The translations under genes were made by a program, and so were the position numbers. The notes under the pieces were generated by a model. That model saw nothing but the letters and a program-made list of their open reading frames with translations. It was not told the origin of the DNA and searched no databases. A stretch of DNA of 64,000 nt from Pyropia yezoensis (Eukaryota > Rhodophyta > Bangiophyceae > Bangiales > Bangiaceae). The stretch is from contig CM020620.1 of assembly GCA_009829735.1 (NCBI GenBank), positions 19,132,020 through 19,196,019 on the forward strand. The letters are read 5' to 3'. Below are positions 30,001-39,368 of this stretch, in pieces. The number at the start of each line of letters is the position of its first letter. Position 1 is the stretch's first letter.

Positions 30001-31103
30001 TTTCCAAGTTTACTCGAGCAATCCCGCTGAGGACCATTACGGCCCTGGATGTTACGTCAGCCTTTTGCGAGTACTGGATAGCTGCCTACGGCCCTCCAGA
30101 CTCCGTCTTGACGGACAATGGCCCCCAGTTTGCATCCCTGTTCTTCCAAGGAGTCTGTGACCAGATGGGTATCAAGAACTTGTTCACCACGACGTATCAC
30201 CCACAAATGAACGGCCAGGTGGAACGATTCAATCGGACTCTGGTGAACATGCTACGGCACTACGTGGAGGAGCATCAAGAAGACTGGGACGAACTTCTGG
30301 CTGTCCTCACGCTAGCCTACAACTCCCGAGTTCACCAGACAACGGGGGTCGCTCCACTCGACTTTGTCACCCCAAGGCGGCTGACCAACTTCTCCCTGGA
30401 AAGAATACCAGACGGTCTCCAGCCTGCACTGAAGTCATGTCCCAAGGCAAAGGATGGGTTCCTGGAACAACTGAATCTCCTGCTCCCAAGAGTCAAGGAG
30501 TCAATATCAAAGACCCAGGAGCGATACAAGCGGGAGTACAACAAAGGAGGCCCTGAAAAGAACAAGGAACTGGGTGGTGGCGACTGGGTTTTTGTAGACA
30601 ACCATAGCAAGACCCGGGGGAAGCTGGACTCTAAGACGGATGGACCTTATGAGATCCTGAATACGGATGGCTGGACCTTTCTCCTAGACGTGGGTGGCTC
30701 CGCGTACCGGGTGAGCAGCGACCACGTCACCCGAGCTCCACCGCCAAGCAAACGGGACTTGACCCGGCGCAAGCGGGCCGCAGTACCCTGGCTATCCCAA
30801 GAAGAAGGCCGGGAATATGTCCACGTCAAGTTTGTCGACCATGCCTGGAGGAGCGGGCGCTTGTACCTGCGAGTACGCTGGTTCGGTTTTAACCCGGCAG
30901 ATGATACCTGGGAGCCCTCAAGCCGGTTACCCATCGCGGACGTCTGCGCCTACACGCGACGGAACGGGATTGAGGGCACTCCGGTGGCCAGAGCCGGCAA
31001 GATCCTGGAATCGGACTCGGAGGAGGACCAGGAGGAAGGGGCTGATCAAGACCCACGGGACGAGCCGAGCTCACCCGCAATGGACGCGGAACAAGAGGAG
31101 TGA
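27003..31103 (+). CDS. pol polyprotein of element B: protease, RT, RNase H, integrase, chromodomain
   Basis: The frame is open from the slip site to 31103, so it is probably made as a Gag-Pol fusion; an in-frame ATG-type start is not required. Order: aspartic protease (VVDTGAGPSVI, near 27240); RT (STLDCNAGYWQIPL near 28420, LPFGLTNAPATFQRA, YLDD near 28611); RNase H (ETDACGVQVGC near 29060, TTERECLAVVWA near 29180, RTDHASLRWLL); integrase zinc region (H...H...CVSCARNR, near 29730-29860) and D-D-E core (MDILGPLP near 29931, LTDNGPQF near 30110, GQVERFN near 30215); and a C-terminal chromodomain (YVHVKFVDHAWRSGRLYLR...DDTWEP, near 30817-30915). All expected catalytic residues are there and nothing is broken, so the element could be mobile. 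Confidence 0.95.
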   Translation, partial: GKRVEQALSPSVIPDLRRQGTSTRSPLACREKGRQLPAQLVAAWTPCLFKGTLLVLRKDNLEINARMRVGDSLPQAVTPVVDTGAGPSVITENLLPPDWRRHAWRAPTRTHIVDASGQTLRPLGRLPVAIYVNNEPMLFPFLVVKTLSVPLILGWDFQKQHVKSIRPGEGKVQFNHGFVSPVLEHLDAKDRVVKNEKERIPPSTLTLFKPVLLPPRSETKVQVTTRTAGQCLIYGRKEFLAKHQLYLAHGHHKKVERHTPFSVLIVNVSWKPITLAKGTRVGTAEPYRGSARAMSKEDLLNLQQELASNLSALDVPPKQEQVGSDPPKPEQAPPGMPTVKQENVPPDLKEALEKLLQEYRHLWSGELGKMDATLHRIQLKPGAKPVHLQPYRAGPHRRDEIEKQVNKMLKMDVIEPSDGEWAFPVVVVPKPGGHFRFCVDYRRLNEMTVKDVYPIPRMDDCIDFLGDATLFSTLDCNAGYWQIPLADEDKDKTTFTRHLGLFRCKRLPFGLTNAPATFQRAIDIILSGPRWRTCLVYLDDNIVFSKTPAEHLEHLREVLDLLSKAGVTLKAEKCHLFETEVEYLGHVLSPGELRVNEKNIKALRHARQSKTQTELKSILGMCNVYRRFVRDYALVARPLTKLTSKKLPAQLPVFDEKQTAAFEELKKRLTTTPVLALPKREGQFVLETDACGVQVGCSLLQQQPDGHFLPIGYYSRVLTPAEKNYSTTERECLAVVWACFLLRPYLEGQEFLIRTDHASLRWLLCMDSSQGRVARWRLRLSEFKYKVCTRAGREHHCADTMSRLETPAADTGPIPEEIPCFILPNVGRGWHAPLYETPEAHQPVTIHRMLEAQLTDPQCLELRHQMDLNRNSCFSESTDGLLVRVSPFDGATQVYVPRSLRADILRLEHSSPQAGHPGINRMYASMRRHYYWETMASDVHKHLEACVSCARNRLSQRKKTSKLRLFPAAEPFASLSMDILGPLPETSSGNIYLLIICDRFSKFTRAIPLRTITALDVTSAFCEYWIAAYGPPDSVLTDNGPQFASLFFQGVCDQMGIKNLFTTTYHPQMNGQVERFNRTLVNMLRHYVEEHQEDWDELLAVLTLAYNSRVHQTTGVAPLDFVTPRRLTNFSLERIPDGLQPALKSCPKAKDGFLEQLNLLLPRVKESISKTQERYKREYNKGGPEKNKELGGGDWVFVDNHSKTRGKLDSKTDGPYEILNTDGWTFLLDVGGSAYRVSSDHVTRAPPPSKRDLTRRKRAAVPWLSQEEGREYVHVKFVDHAWRSGRLYLRVRWFGFNPADDTWEPSSRLPIADVCAYTRRNGIEGTPVARAGKILESDSEEDQEEGADQDPRDEPSSPAMDAEQEE

Positions 31104-31248
31104 GAAGAAGGGAACGGGTGTATCAAGGAAAACACGCAATGCAAGCATGGAACTACCAAGAAAAACAAGCACCCGCTCGAGCAACCCTTCTCTCCGCCTC
31201 TTCCCTCCTCGCTTCTCCCAAGACTCTCACCCTCCTTGCCTCCAAGTA

Positions 31249-33366
31249 CTACTCCCGGCGCGGACGCTGCGCCGCGGGAGCGTCCTCCAGCGCTGCCTCC
31301 GCGGCACGAAGGGAACCGGAGGAAGGCGAAATGACGTAGTGCGGTGGACGCGGTGCATCCCGGTATGACGCCATCGGAGTAGTACCGGTAGTTGCCGGGC
31401 GCTCCCGCCCATCCAGATATGCCTGCCGGCGGCTCTGGAAGCCAGTGAAGGTCTCTGACCACTGCTGGGCCAAGCCATGCCGCGTCAAAGTCGCCAGAAG
31501 TTCGCCAACCACCGGGCTGTCCGACATCTGGCCGCTGTCCGCGCAAGCAAACACCCGGTCAACCACGTTGTTCAAGACGCTGGCGTCAGTACCCAGCACC
31601 AGGGAAGACCCGACGCCTTCAACATGCACCGGAAGACGGCCCAGCTGGTCTTCAATCATACCGACGTCGTACTGGTCGCATGTCGGGCCACCTTGGTTCA
31701 GGTACCAGTCAGGCACCCGGAAGCGGGTAAGGCGCAGAGTCGGCGCCGGGATCTCGATCCGCCCCGAGGATGCCACTACCGGACGGTCCACAACAGCCCC
31801 AGAAACCGGAGTCCCCAACTCAAGAAGAGGTACAGGACCACCGACAGTTGAAGAAGGTACCCGAGGAAGAACGGCCGGAGTGGTCGGCGACCGGACGGCC
31901 ACGCCAAGACTCGCTGCGGACAATCGCGGTGCCGGAGGAGCTTGAAGCACCGGCACGGACGGAGCAAAACGCAAACGCGCCGGCGACGGTTCAGGCGAAG
32001 CCACCGAGGCGACAGGGGCAACAGGAGGAAGCGGAGCCGCCGCAGACGCCCGACCAACCGCTGCGGCCCAACCCGACTCTTGTACCGGCGGCCCAGTTGG
32101 CAGGAGATCAAGGGCGACCGGAGCAGGAAAGCCGCCTAGCTGCGGCCACTCCGGAAGCGGCGTCGCCAGCTGCACCTTGGCCGGAGAAGACTGGTAGACC
32201 ACCTGCACCCAACCGGAGCCATCCCGACGCGGGCTATTCTGGTCGGCGATCGCGTTCAGGAAGCTCCGGTCCTGCACCGGCAAACGACGCCGGAAGTCGA
32301 TCATCGCCTGCAAGAGCTCCTTGTACTCCTCGTCCTGGCTGCACAAGAAGTCAACGGTCAGCTTGTCAACAATCCAGACCATCAGGAGGTCGGGGAGAAA
32401 CCAAAGCCGGTTGGACACTAAGACCTCGTGGAGCCAGTGGTTGGCCGCCAAGACCGTCAACTCAGAGGTGTACATCATGTACGGGATCGAGTGGAAGAAG
32501 CCCTTGATCGACGCCTGGGTCAAGGCGTCCAAGAAGTACCAGGTGAAGGGGATGCTGGATGGGGCAAACCCGACTGGAATCTCGACTTCCTGCTGCTGCG
32601 GGATGACCTTGGGGTAGTACGCCGCCCGGTTGGCCTTGTCCAGCTTCCAGAACTCCTGATGGTTGCAGCTCACGATGAAGTCACGCTGGCGGCCGCGTCG
32701 CTCACCTTGCTCCCGCGCCGGCGACAGCTTGGAGTACTTCCGGGTCAGGAAAGGCGGCTCCAGAGCGACCATGCTCGGACGGGGATCGCAGTTCAGGCTC
32801 CCCGACCCCTTGAGCGCCTCGTCCCAGACCTTGAGCGCCCGGTGGACGTACCCTTCCTCCTCTGGCCACCGGAGAACGGACGCGGACACGCGACGCTCGG
32901 TCAAGGGTAGATCCAGCACCAGCGCGAAGGAGAGATCCTCCAGACGAGCAACCCAAGAGGAACCTGAAAAGCTCTGGGAGCGGTCTTGTGCCAGGCGCAT
33001 CTGGTCCGCCGTATGAAGGCGAGTCTTGTCCATCTCGGCCAAGACCCCGCGCTGGAGTTCCTTGCGCCAGATGTCCGAGCAATCCTGTTGGCACTGGGCC
33101 GCGCTGGCGTTGCCGACCACCGTGGAGTAGCGCCGGCCCGCCAGAGGATCCTGCCCAAGAAGCATCTCCGGGAGACCCACCGGGGGGGTCTCGACCGGGT
33201 GCAACGCGGAAGCCGGGGGAACCCGATCCGTCCACGCCGTGGCGACCGGCGCCGGCATCGACACCCGAGGAACCGCAGGCAGGAGAAGGGCGCGACCACC
33301 CCAGTTCTCCTCCCAAACACTCGCCGCCGGAACCACGGGCCCAGCTTGGATCTCGGACCTGGACAT
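31249..33366 (-). CDS. Antisense accessory ORF of element B (705 aa, intact)
   Basis: It lies on the strand opposite to gag-pol, tail-to-tail with pol (146 nt apart) and about 190 nt inside the 3' LTR. I take the ATG at 33364-33366 (MSRSEIQAGP) as the start. The centre reads AYYPKVIPQQQEVEIPVGF, then LTVLAANHWLHEVLVSNRLWFLP, followed by a long amphipathic helical region; the YPK...V-P-x-GF block, the WLxEV block and the L-[FW]-[HF]-LP block line up with the ORF in element A. A Pro/Ala-rich linker is followed by a second helical block (DRVFACADSG...LLATLTRHGL) that resembles the C-terminal parts in A and C. No signal peptide, obvious membrane span or known domain is recognised. Its being open for 705 codons in an intact element supports function. 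Confidence 0.8.
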   Translation of the reverse strand: MSRSEIQAGPVVPAASVWEENWGGRALLLPAVPRVSMPAPVATAWTDRVPPASALHPVETPPVGLPEMLLGQDPLAGRRYSTVVGNASAAQCQQDCSDIWRKELQRGVLAEMDKTRLHTADQMRLAQDRSQSFSGSSWVARLEDLSFALVLDLPLTERRVSASVLRWPEEEGYVHRALKVWDEALKGSGSLNCDPRPSMVALEPPFLTRKYSKLSPAREQGERRGRQRDFIVSCNHQEFWKLDKANRAAYYPKVIPQQQEVEIPVGFAPSSIPFTWYFLDALTQASIKGFFHSIPYMMYTSELTVLAANHWLHEVLVSNRLWFLPDLLMVWIVDKLTVDFLCSQDEEYKELLQAMIDFRRRLPVQDRSFLNAIADQNSPRRDGSGWVQVVYQSSPAKVQLATPLPEWPQLGGFPAPVALDLLPTGPPVQESGWAAAVGRASAAAPLPPVAPVASVASPEPSPARLRFAPSVPVLQAPPAPRLSAASLGVAVRSPTTPAVLPRVPSSTVGGPVPLLELGTPVSGAVVDRPVVASSGRIEIPAPTLRLTRFRVPDWYLNQGGPTCDQYDVGMIEDQLGRLPVHVEGVGSSLVLGTDASVLNNVVDRVFACADSGQMSDSPVVGELLATLTRHGLAQQWSETFTGFQSRRQAYLDGRERPATTGTTPMASYRDAPRPPHYVISPSSGSLRAAEAALEDAPAAQRPRRE

Positions 33367-33540
33367 GACGTCCAGAATCCGGGGGGGGGGCAAGAGGGCC
33401 AAGGTGAAGGAGAAAGGGGGGGGGAACGGAATCGGAGCAGGTGATCGTACCCGGGGTGAAGACGCTCGACCTCGGCACCGGTGTGGACATGCTCGAGGCT
33501 GTGCACGGTGGCACCTGGTTCGGCCCGAGGACGTGCCGGA

Positions 33541-33555
33541 CTAGGGAGGGAGCTA
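33541..33555 (+). other. Polypurine tract of element B
   Basis: CTAGGGAGGGAGCTA directly before the 3' LTR is purine-rich and in the expected place for plus-strand priming. Confidence 0.65.
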
Positions 33556-34126
33556 TGTAGCATCCCTGGCCCCGACTTGGCGCCGACCCGGGACTGCAAC
33601 CAGAGGGCACCAGGTGCCAGAACACGCCCGCCGTGTGGTGATGGTTGGCGGCCGTGGCCCGTGCCCGGCACTGGGATGCGGTGGACTACGCTATCCACAC
33701 GTGAGAGAGGGATTTCCGATGGGATTTTGCATACTGGTGAGAGACTTGATTTGAGAGAATTTGAGTGTGAGATTAGTGAGTGGGAATAGAATTAGTAGTG
33801 ATAGTGGCCCCCGACCTGACGAGGTTAGACTCGGGTCGGGGCCACTCGGGGTTATGGGGGGGCTACCTGGCCAACGTGCCGAGGCTCCCCCAGATGCACC
33901 TTAAGAGGGACAGCGAGGCGCCCTTGGCCCGCGCCCTCGGGAAAAAGACAACTGCGCGTTTGCTTTCCTCTTCCCCGTGTGCACTACCGTGCGTATCTGT
34001 TTGCTCTGCGAGCAGGCACGTGAGGCAACAGGCATACCATTCTCGTAGTTCCCCTTTCTGTGTTACCTGTCCCTTTCCCCCGAGGGATATTGACACGTGT
34101 CTGAGAGGATCGAGTTTTATACCACA
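33556..34126 (+). repeat. 3' LTR of element B
   Basis: 571 bp, equal in length to the 5' LTR, with differences for example at GGGATTTTGCATACTGG versus GGGTTTTTGCATACATG. It is followed by the GTCCT duplication. The antisense ORF starts about 190 nt inside it, so an antisense promoter here could drive that ORF (inference). Confidence 0.94.
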
Positions 34127-34131
34127 GTCCT
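34127..34131. other. Target-site duplication of element B, right copy
   Basis: GTCCT, matching 24470-24474, at the start of the resumed gag of element A. Confidence 0.93.
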
Positions 34132-35434
34132 CAGCCTCTTCTTGGTGCGCTTGGGTAAACTCCTCAACTTGAGAAGCCAACGCTGCTTCATCCAGCATGG
34201 CTCTCAACAACCAGTTGACGAGCTCCAAATAGGACGTTACCTCACCAGCGCCTCCACTCGAGAAACTGGGCATGACGGACATAAGATCTGTCCGGAGGTC
34301 GCGCTTCGTAAACTCCTGTAGCATGTAGAACGCCATGCGTTCACCTATGGCATTGTCGTCACAGGCTTTTGTGAAACGACGTAGAAACTCAAAGACACGG
34401 AGGGGGGGAGTTCCATCCCACTCCGCTTTGTGCCCAAAAGAGTGAAGTGCATTCTTCTTGGCACGGCCCATGGCTCGGGCCTGGACAGGACCGTACGCCA
34501 CCGACTTGTTGTGGAGGGCGTAGGTCTCACAATCAAAGATCCTCTGGTAGACCGGGTTGGCTACCTGGATCTTGGGCGGCACGTCACGTTGAGGGAACAG
34601 CCGCTGTGGCACTGGGGTAATTTGACCCTCAGTGCCTGTAGTCTGGCGCGGCGAGCTTGGTGTAGCCGCCGGCGTTTCCGAAGGGAACTCCCCCGTGAGG
34701 GGCGTACATCCCACCGAGAATGGTGCGGCTCCCTCGTTGGGAGTCACAGGGGTCGCCCCCTGTTCGGGGCGACCCGAGATAGGCGTGAGGAGGGATTCCC
34801 CCTGCGCCTGCGGGCTCGAAAGCCCCAATCTGGTCTGGACATTAAGACCATCTGGCAAACTCGCCACAATCTCATTCAGAATAGTAATCGTCATCGTGAC
34901 CACCAGGTCCGGCAAAGTCTGCCGCAACACATTGGTGGCCTCCCGACGGACAGTTTCCGCGAGGAGTGGATGGTCGACTCCAGTTGAGTCTCGGTCCGCC
35001 TCCGGGAGTCCACCTGAGGGGTAACCACGTTCCTCAGGGGTCTCAACCGGGGGCATGGGCGCGAGCCCATCGCCGACCAACGGAGGTCCGCCGTCCTCCG
35101 AAAGCCTATTTGGCGACGGCTCCGAGCCAAAGTTGGTTCCAACCCGAGTGGAACCCGCCGGGACAGTCCTCTCGCCTTGGGACATTCCCGTTGATTGTAC
35201 CACACGGTGGCCAGACTTCGACCCACCCACATCAGAAGTGTCACCCGAATGAACTCCCGACTGAGTCGGGGTGGCATGTTGCCCGCCCGCACTTCCAGTC
35301 CTGCTGGCTTGAGGGACCCCTAGTCCCTCTGCGACCCCAGGTAAACCCACCTGTGTCTCACCAGTATTCAAAGGCACTGAAGTACGTGCGTCACCCGTGT
35401 ACTCCCCAAACGACGGGGGGTCCGAACCGGCCAT
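34127..35434 (-). pseudogene. gag of element A, N-terminal part
   Basis: It starts at ATG 35434 (MAGSDPPSFGEY), about 100 nt after the primer binding site. The gag core is IFDCETYALHNKSVAYG, then AEWDGTPPLRVFEFLRRF, then KACDDN, near 34560-34340. It stays open up to the insertion of B (...EEAED), and its C-terminal part is at 23831-24474. The core is closely related to the gag of element E (63480-63750) and more distantly to that of B. Confidence 0.88.
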
Positions 35435-35533
35435 GTTGGCTAACGATCCGTATGACACGGTCCAAGTACACCGTTCCTCTGAGACAGAGGGCCCCCTACA
35501 CCCGGGTGCACCCGGAGGTAAAGGTTACCTCTG

Positions 35534-35551
35534 TCCCCTGCTGCTCCACCA
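35534..35551 (-). other. Primer binding site of element A
   Basis: On the minus strand TGGTGGAGCAGCAGGGGA starts two bases after the 5' LTR. It is identical to the sites of B and C. Confidence 0.82.
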
Positions 35552-35553
35552 AA

Positions 35554-36022
35554 TGTGGCAAAAACCTCTCGCACACGCGACACCCAAGTTGGGGCGGTGT
35601 ACAAGGGCTGCCTACCGTGTCGGGGGAGCCGGAAGAAGTGCAAGTCGCACACACTCTATCCCTGTTGTGGGGCAATCCCCCCACTGACAAACAAGAAGAT
35701 GGTGTGTGGTCCAACAGTTTCTTGGTCGGGACGGGGAAGCAAGGCCAAGCCCTGATGTCCCTCCCCTTATCCCCCGAGGGTCCCCTCGGAATCTCGCCGC
35801 TCAGAATCTCCCACCCGAGCACCTGCCCACCGGGCCACACGAAAATTCAAGACGATAAATGCAGAAAACCCTCAAATCCACGTTGGGTTTACTACTAAGC
35901 TAACTATCCCAAACTTAGGGAATATGGCCCCAAATGCAGGGGGAGGAACGGGTCAGGCTAGTAGCCTGCCGCCCCTTGCGTGGCACGTGTTGCCCCCCTG
36001 CCTTGGGGTCAATACTGCCACA
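35554..36022 (-). repeat. 5' LTR of element A
   Basis: 469 bp, TG...CA ends, paired with 16988-17456; the primer binding site is next to it. The sequence after 36022 (GACAGCTTCT) is not the continuation of the retrotransposon interrupted at 16987. Confidence 0.92.
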
Positions 36023-36644
36023 GACAGCTTCTCATCACCCGCCCCCCAATCCAACCGTCTGGAGCGCATGCATAGGAGAAGGTTGAGCATCAACTGATGC
36101 ACGGCACGGACACGAGCGAAGAACGCACGGTTGTCAGCGCGCCAGGGTAGGGCATGGCCGCCCGAGAAACAGTCCCGGAACGCGGTGCGCTGCCGTCCAC
36201 AGCCGCGGTGACTGCAGCTTGGTATCTGTCGAGACGAACACTTGGGTGGGAAAGGGAACGCTTTCGGTGGAGTCCGTCGCATCATTGTCGCAGGACAGCC
36301 AGGGTCGCGGCCCGGGCGCGTGGCTCTTTGCAGCGACTTGGCCGCGGACGCGCTCTCGCGCCCCACGTGGTGAGCTTTCCGCTTACTGGCCCGGCACGAG
36401 CACCGACGCAGGGGGCACGGCCTAAACAGCGCGCCAATCGAGCGCGGCTCACGATGCGCGATCGACGTGAGCGCTGAAATCCAGCCGACAAATGCCCGGA
36501 GGCACAGCTTGACAAAAGCCTGTACGAAGCAGCGATTGATGCGGCGAGGTAGTTGCTTGCCACCAGTTGTGTGCTTACAACGATTTTTGCGAACTTCGAC
36601 CCAGACAACCGACAATCATTTTTGAATTCGGTGACGGGAGTCGA
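36023..36644. other. Unassigned sequence right of element A
   Basis: Open frames exist on the minus strand (to about 36615), but nothing in them matches a family I know, and no intron or promoter signal stands out. I see no supported gene. Confidence 0.4.
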
Positions 36645-36690
36645 TATCGTGCTTTTCTATAAAATGCCCGGACACCGTGCTGCGGCGTTT
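36645..36690 (+). repeat. Inverted repeat, left arm (46 nt)
   Basis: Its reverse complement recurs at 40123-40168 with a few mismatches; the shared core is TGCTTTTCTATAAAATGCCC. The arms lie about 3.4 kb apart and could be terminal inverted repeats of a non-autonomous DNA element, but no flanking duplication was found. Confidence 0.65.
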
Positions 36691-38940
36691 TTCATGTCGG
36701 AGGTGGACCACCAAGTCGCGAGGGCGTAGGCAGCCAATGGCAGCTGGGGCAGCCCAAGCCCGTCCACGTGCCTGGGCCTGCTTCCTGTACTCTGGTGAGT
36801 GCCGCTGACCAAGGCCAGACCTCACGGGAGAAGTCTATCTGTGAGGCGAGTTGGCTGCTTGCCTGGTGGCCCCGTCTCTGCGATCGATCGAGGCCAGTTC
36901 CCAACAGTCCCAGCGTGAATGGGATGTGCAAACTGTTTAAGCTTACCCTGTACATTTCCTGGCACATCGCGATAATTCTTGAGATCGACCGACGACGGCT
37001 CGACAGCAGCCACACATTGACAGGACTCGAGTTGGCAGGCCACTTCTTGAAATATGTGGAATGCTTCTCGTGGCGGATTGTCCATCACCGTCGTCGCCGC
37101 CACCGCCGTCGTCGCCGCGATCTGGCCCGCCGGCGATCGGCGGCGGCGGCGACGGCGGCGGCGGACGCGATGGTGGCGGCGACGTCACGGATGGTGGTAA
37201 CGATGATGCTGTGCTGTCGTACTGCTCGCTGTCCATATTTTTTGCGGCGGTGGGTGTCCGTTGCGACGGTGGCGGCGGCCCCGTCCGTGGTGATGACGGT
37301 GGATAACGGTCGTCACGTCGGTGGGCTTCAGCGTCGGCGGTGGCGGTTGATGGCGACCTCGACGGCGACGGCAAGTGTGCTCGTCTGTGGTGGTGAAGGG
37401 CAGGGGGGGAGGGGGCGGCGGCGGAGGGGGAGAGAAGGCGGTGGAGTGGGGGGACGGGGGCGGTGGAGCCGGGGGGGGGGAGCGGTGGAGGGGGGGGGGG
37501 GGGGGGGGCTGCGGTGGATGTGGGTGGTGAGCGACGGTGGAGGCGGGGATAGTTGCTGTGGCGGTAGTGGTGAGCGACGGAGGGGGGGGGGATGGTTGCG
37601 GTGGTGTTGGATGGGCTGTCGGCGGGGGAGGAGGGTCGGCGCGGCGGCGGCGGGCTCGTTTGCTGAGGCGGCGGGCTCGTCTGCGGCGGCGGCAAGGGCG
37701 GTTGCGTTCATCCACGGCGGCAAGAGGTGTCCACGTCTGGCGATTGAGGTGGGGGGAGGTGCACGACGGCGGCAGTGGTGTAATGAGGGGCCGGAGGGGG
37801 GGGGCTGCTGCGGTTGTGATGGTGGGGGTGGGAAGGAGGGGACGGCGCAGAGAGTGGCGGGTGGGGGGGGACGGTGGTGTGGAAAGCTATATGGAGGGTG
37901 GGGGGGAACTTTTGGTAGTGCGCTTGTGGTTGTGCGGGTGGTGGATGCGTGAAGAGGCGATGGATGGTAGGAGGGGGGTTCATGGTGAGGGGGTGGGGGG
38001 GGGAGGTGGGTGCTAGAGCTGGTGGGGTGCTTGGGGGGAGGAGGCGCTCGGGGGCCGGAGGGGTCGTTGGGGGCGACCCCGCCGCCTCTGTTCTTTTATC
38101 AGTAGTTTTTCCTTACTTTCTTCTCCCCTATCGTTGAGGTGATGGGCGAGTTTTTTGGCCGGTTGTTGTGACTGCTTTTCAGGTGAAGGGAACTGTAGCG
38201 GTGGCGGCCGTGGGCTTTTCGGCGGTCGTGGAGAGGGACGGCTGCGGCGATGTCGTCGCTGTGGCGGTTTTCCGCCGCGGTGGTGCACGTTGCCGCCTCC
38301 GGTGGTGACGACAACCAGATGGAGGTGGCGGTGGCGGCGATCGTGCTTTGGGGGAGCAGTCGAGCGGCGACTGCGATTGTGGCTGCGGGGGGGGAGTGGC
38401 GGTCGCTACTGCGCGCTGAGGTGACAGGGTTGAAGGAGCGGCGTTCGCTCAGGTGCCACCGCTGAGGACGTTGTTTGTCCTGGTCCGTCGTGGTGGAGGA
38501 GGGATGGGGGGAGTGGACACGACGGCTGCGTGGACGTGCAGACGGGGGCCGGAGGAGGGGACAGCTGTTGTCGTCGTGGTACGAGTGGGGGGGGGGGCTG
38601 CGATGATTGTGCCGGCTGTGTGGGGATGGCCGTAAGGGGCTCGACGTTGGGAGGGGCCAGATAATGGCCGCAGAGTGCTCGTGATGTAGGAGCTTGGTTG
38701 GGTGCTGCGCCGGGGATTTGTGCCGGGGGGGGCTTCGTGCTGGGGGGGGGGCGGGTGTAGGCAGAGGGGTGGGGGTGTTTGGGGAAGGGGCGGGGGCAGG
38801 GGTAGACTAAATAGTTGGGTCGCCACCGCAGTTCTTTTTCTCCTTGTGTTGGGGGTGACAGGCACGCTTCGTCGCAGTTTGTGACGGTGGAAAGCCGCTG
38901 TGGAGGTACCGCGGCGGTGGGCTCGTGGGGGGACGGGGCC

Positions 38941-39015
38941 GCCACCGCCACCGCCACCGCCACCGCCACCGCCACCGCCACCGCCACCGCCACCGCCACC
39001 GCCACCGCCACCGCC
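38941..39015 (+). repeat. (GCCACC)n hexanucleotide microsatellite
   Basis: About twelve perfect tandem GCCACC units, ending in CCGCCGGCGG. It is the longest uninterrupted simple repeat in the window. Confidence 0.95.
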
Positions 39016-39282
39016 GGCGGCGACCGCCGCGTCGCCGTGCCTGCCGCCACCCGGGTGTGGCCGCAACGGCACGCCGGGGTGGCGATGATGGTGGGGGGAC
39101 GACGGTGGTGGATGTGGGTGGAGGACAGGGTGGGGAACGACGGTGCGTGCACCCGGAAAGAAAAGCTTCTGGTAGCTGCCAGTGGTCAATGGGTGCTTCT
39201 GGGCCTCACGCTGGAGATCACCGTAAAAACTTGGTGCCAAATTATCTTGTACATCGTGTTCCGTGGCGAATTTTGCGATAGA

Positions 39283-39368
39283 ACGCTCGGCTTGAGCGCC
39301 GGAGGGAGACCCATCCGCTTTGAGGACGCTCGGCTGGAGCGCCGGAGGGAGACCCATCCGCTCCGAGG
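39283..39368 (+). repeat. 43-bp tandem duplication
   Basis: Two adjacent 43-bp units beginning ACGCTCGGCT, differing at three positions (T/G in unit base 11, TT/CC near the end). Confidence 0.9.

Larger units (their letters stand above)
24475..34126 (+). mobile_element. Ty3/gypsy LTR retrotransposon B, complete, inserted in gag of element A
   Basis: 9652 bp with 571-bp LTRs (TGTAGCA...TACCACA) that differ at about ten positions by eye, a 5-bp duplication GTCCT, primer binding site, intact gag, a -1 frameshift site, intact pol, an intact 705-codon antisense ORF and a purine tract. It is the least damaged LTR element in the window and lies inside A, so it is younger than A. The LTR differences show it is not a brand-new insertion. 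Confidence 0.95.
16988..36022 (-). mobile_element. Ty3/gypsy LTR retrotransposon A (chromovirus-like), split by element B
   Basis: It is bounded by two 469-bp LTRs (TGTGGCA...TGCCACA) with roughly a dozen differences by eye. Minus-strand order: 5' LTR (35554-36022), primer binding site, gag, pol with chromodomain, polypurine tract, 3' LTR (16988-17456). A plus-strand ORF lies between pol and the 3' LTR. Element B is inserted in gag. Flanking 5-mers (GCCGG on the left, GACAG on the right) do not match, and the left target (copy 3) does not continue on the right. Confidence 0.9.

Noticed and set aside
38941-39015. CRISPR-like regular repeat
   Set aside because: Perfect hexanucleotide microsatellite without spacers. 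No cas genes, and the DNA is eukaryotic.
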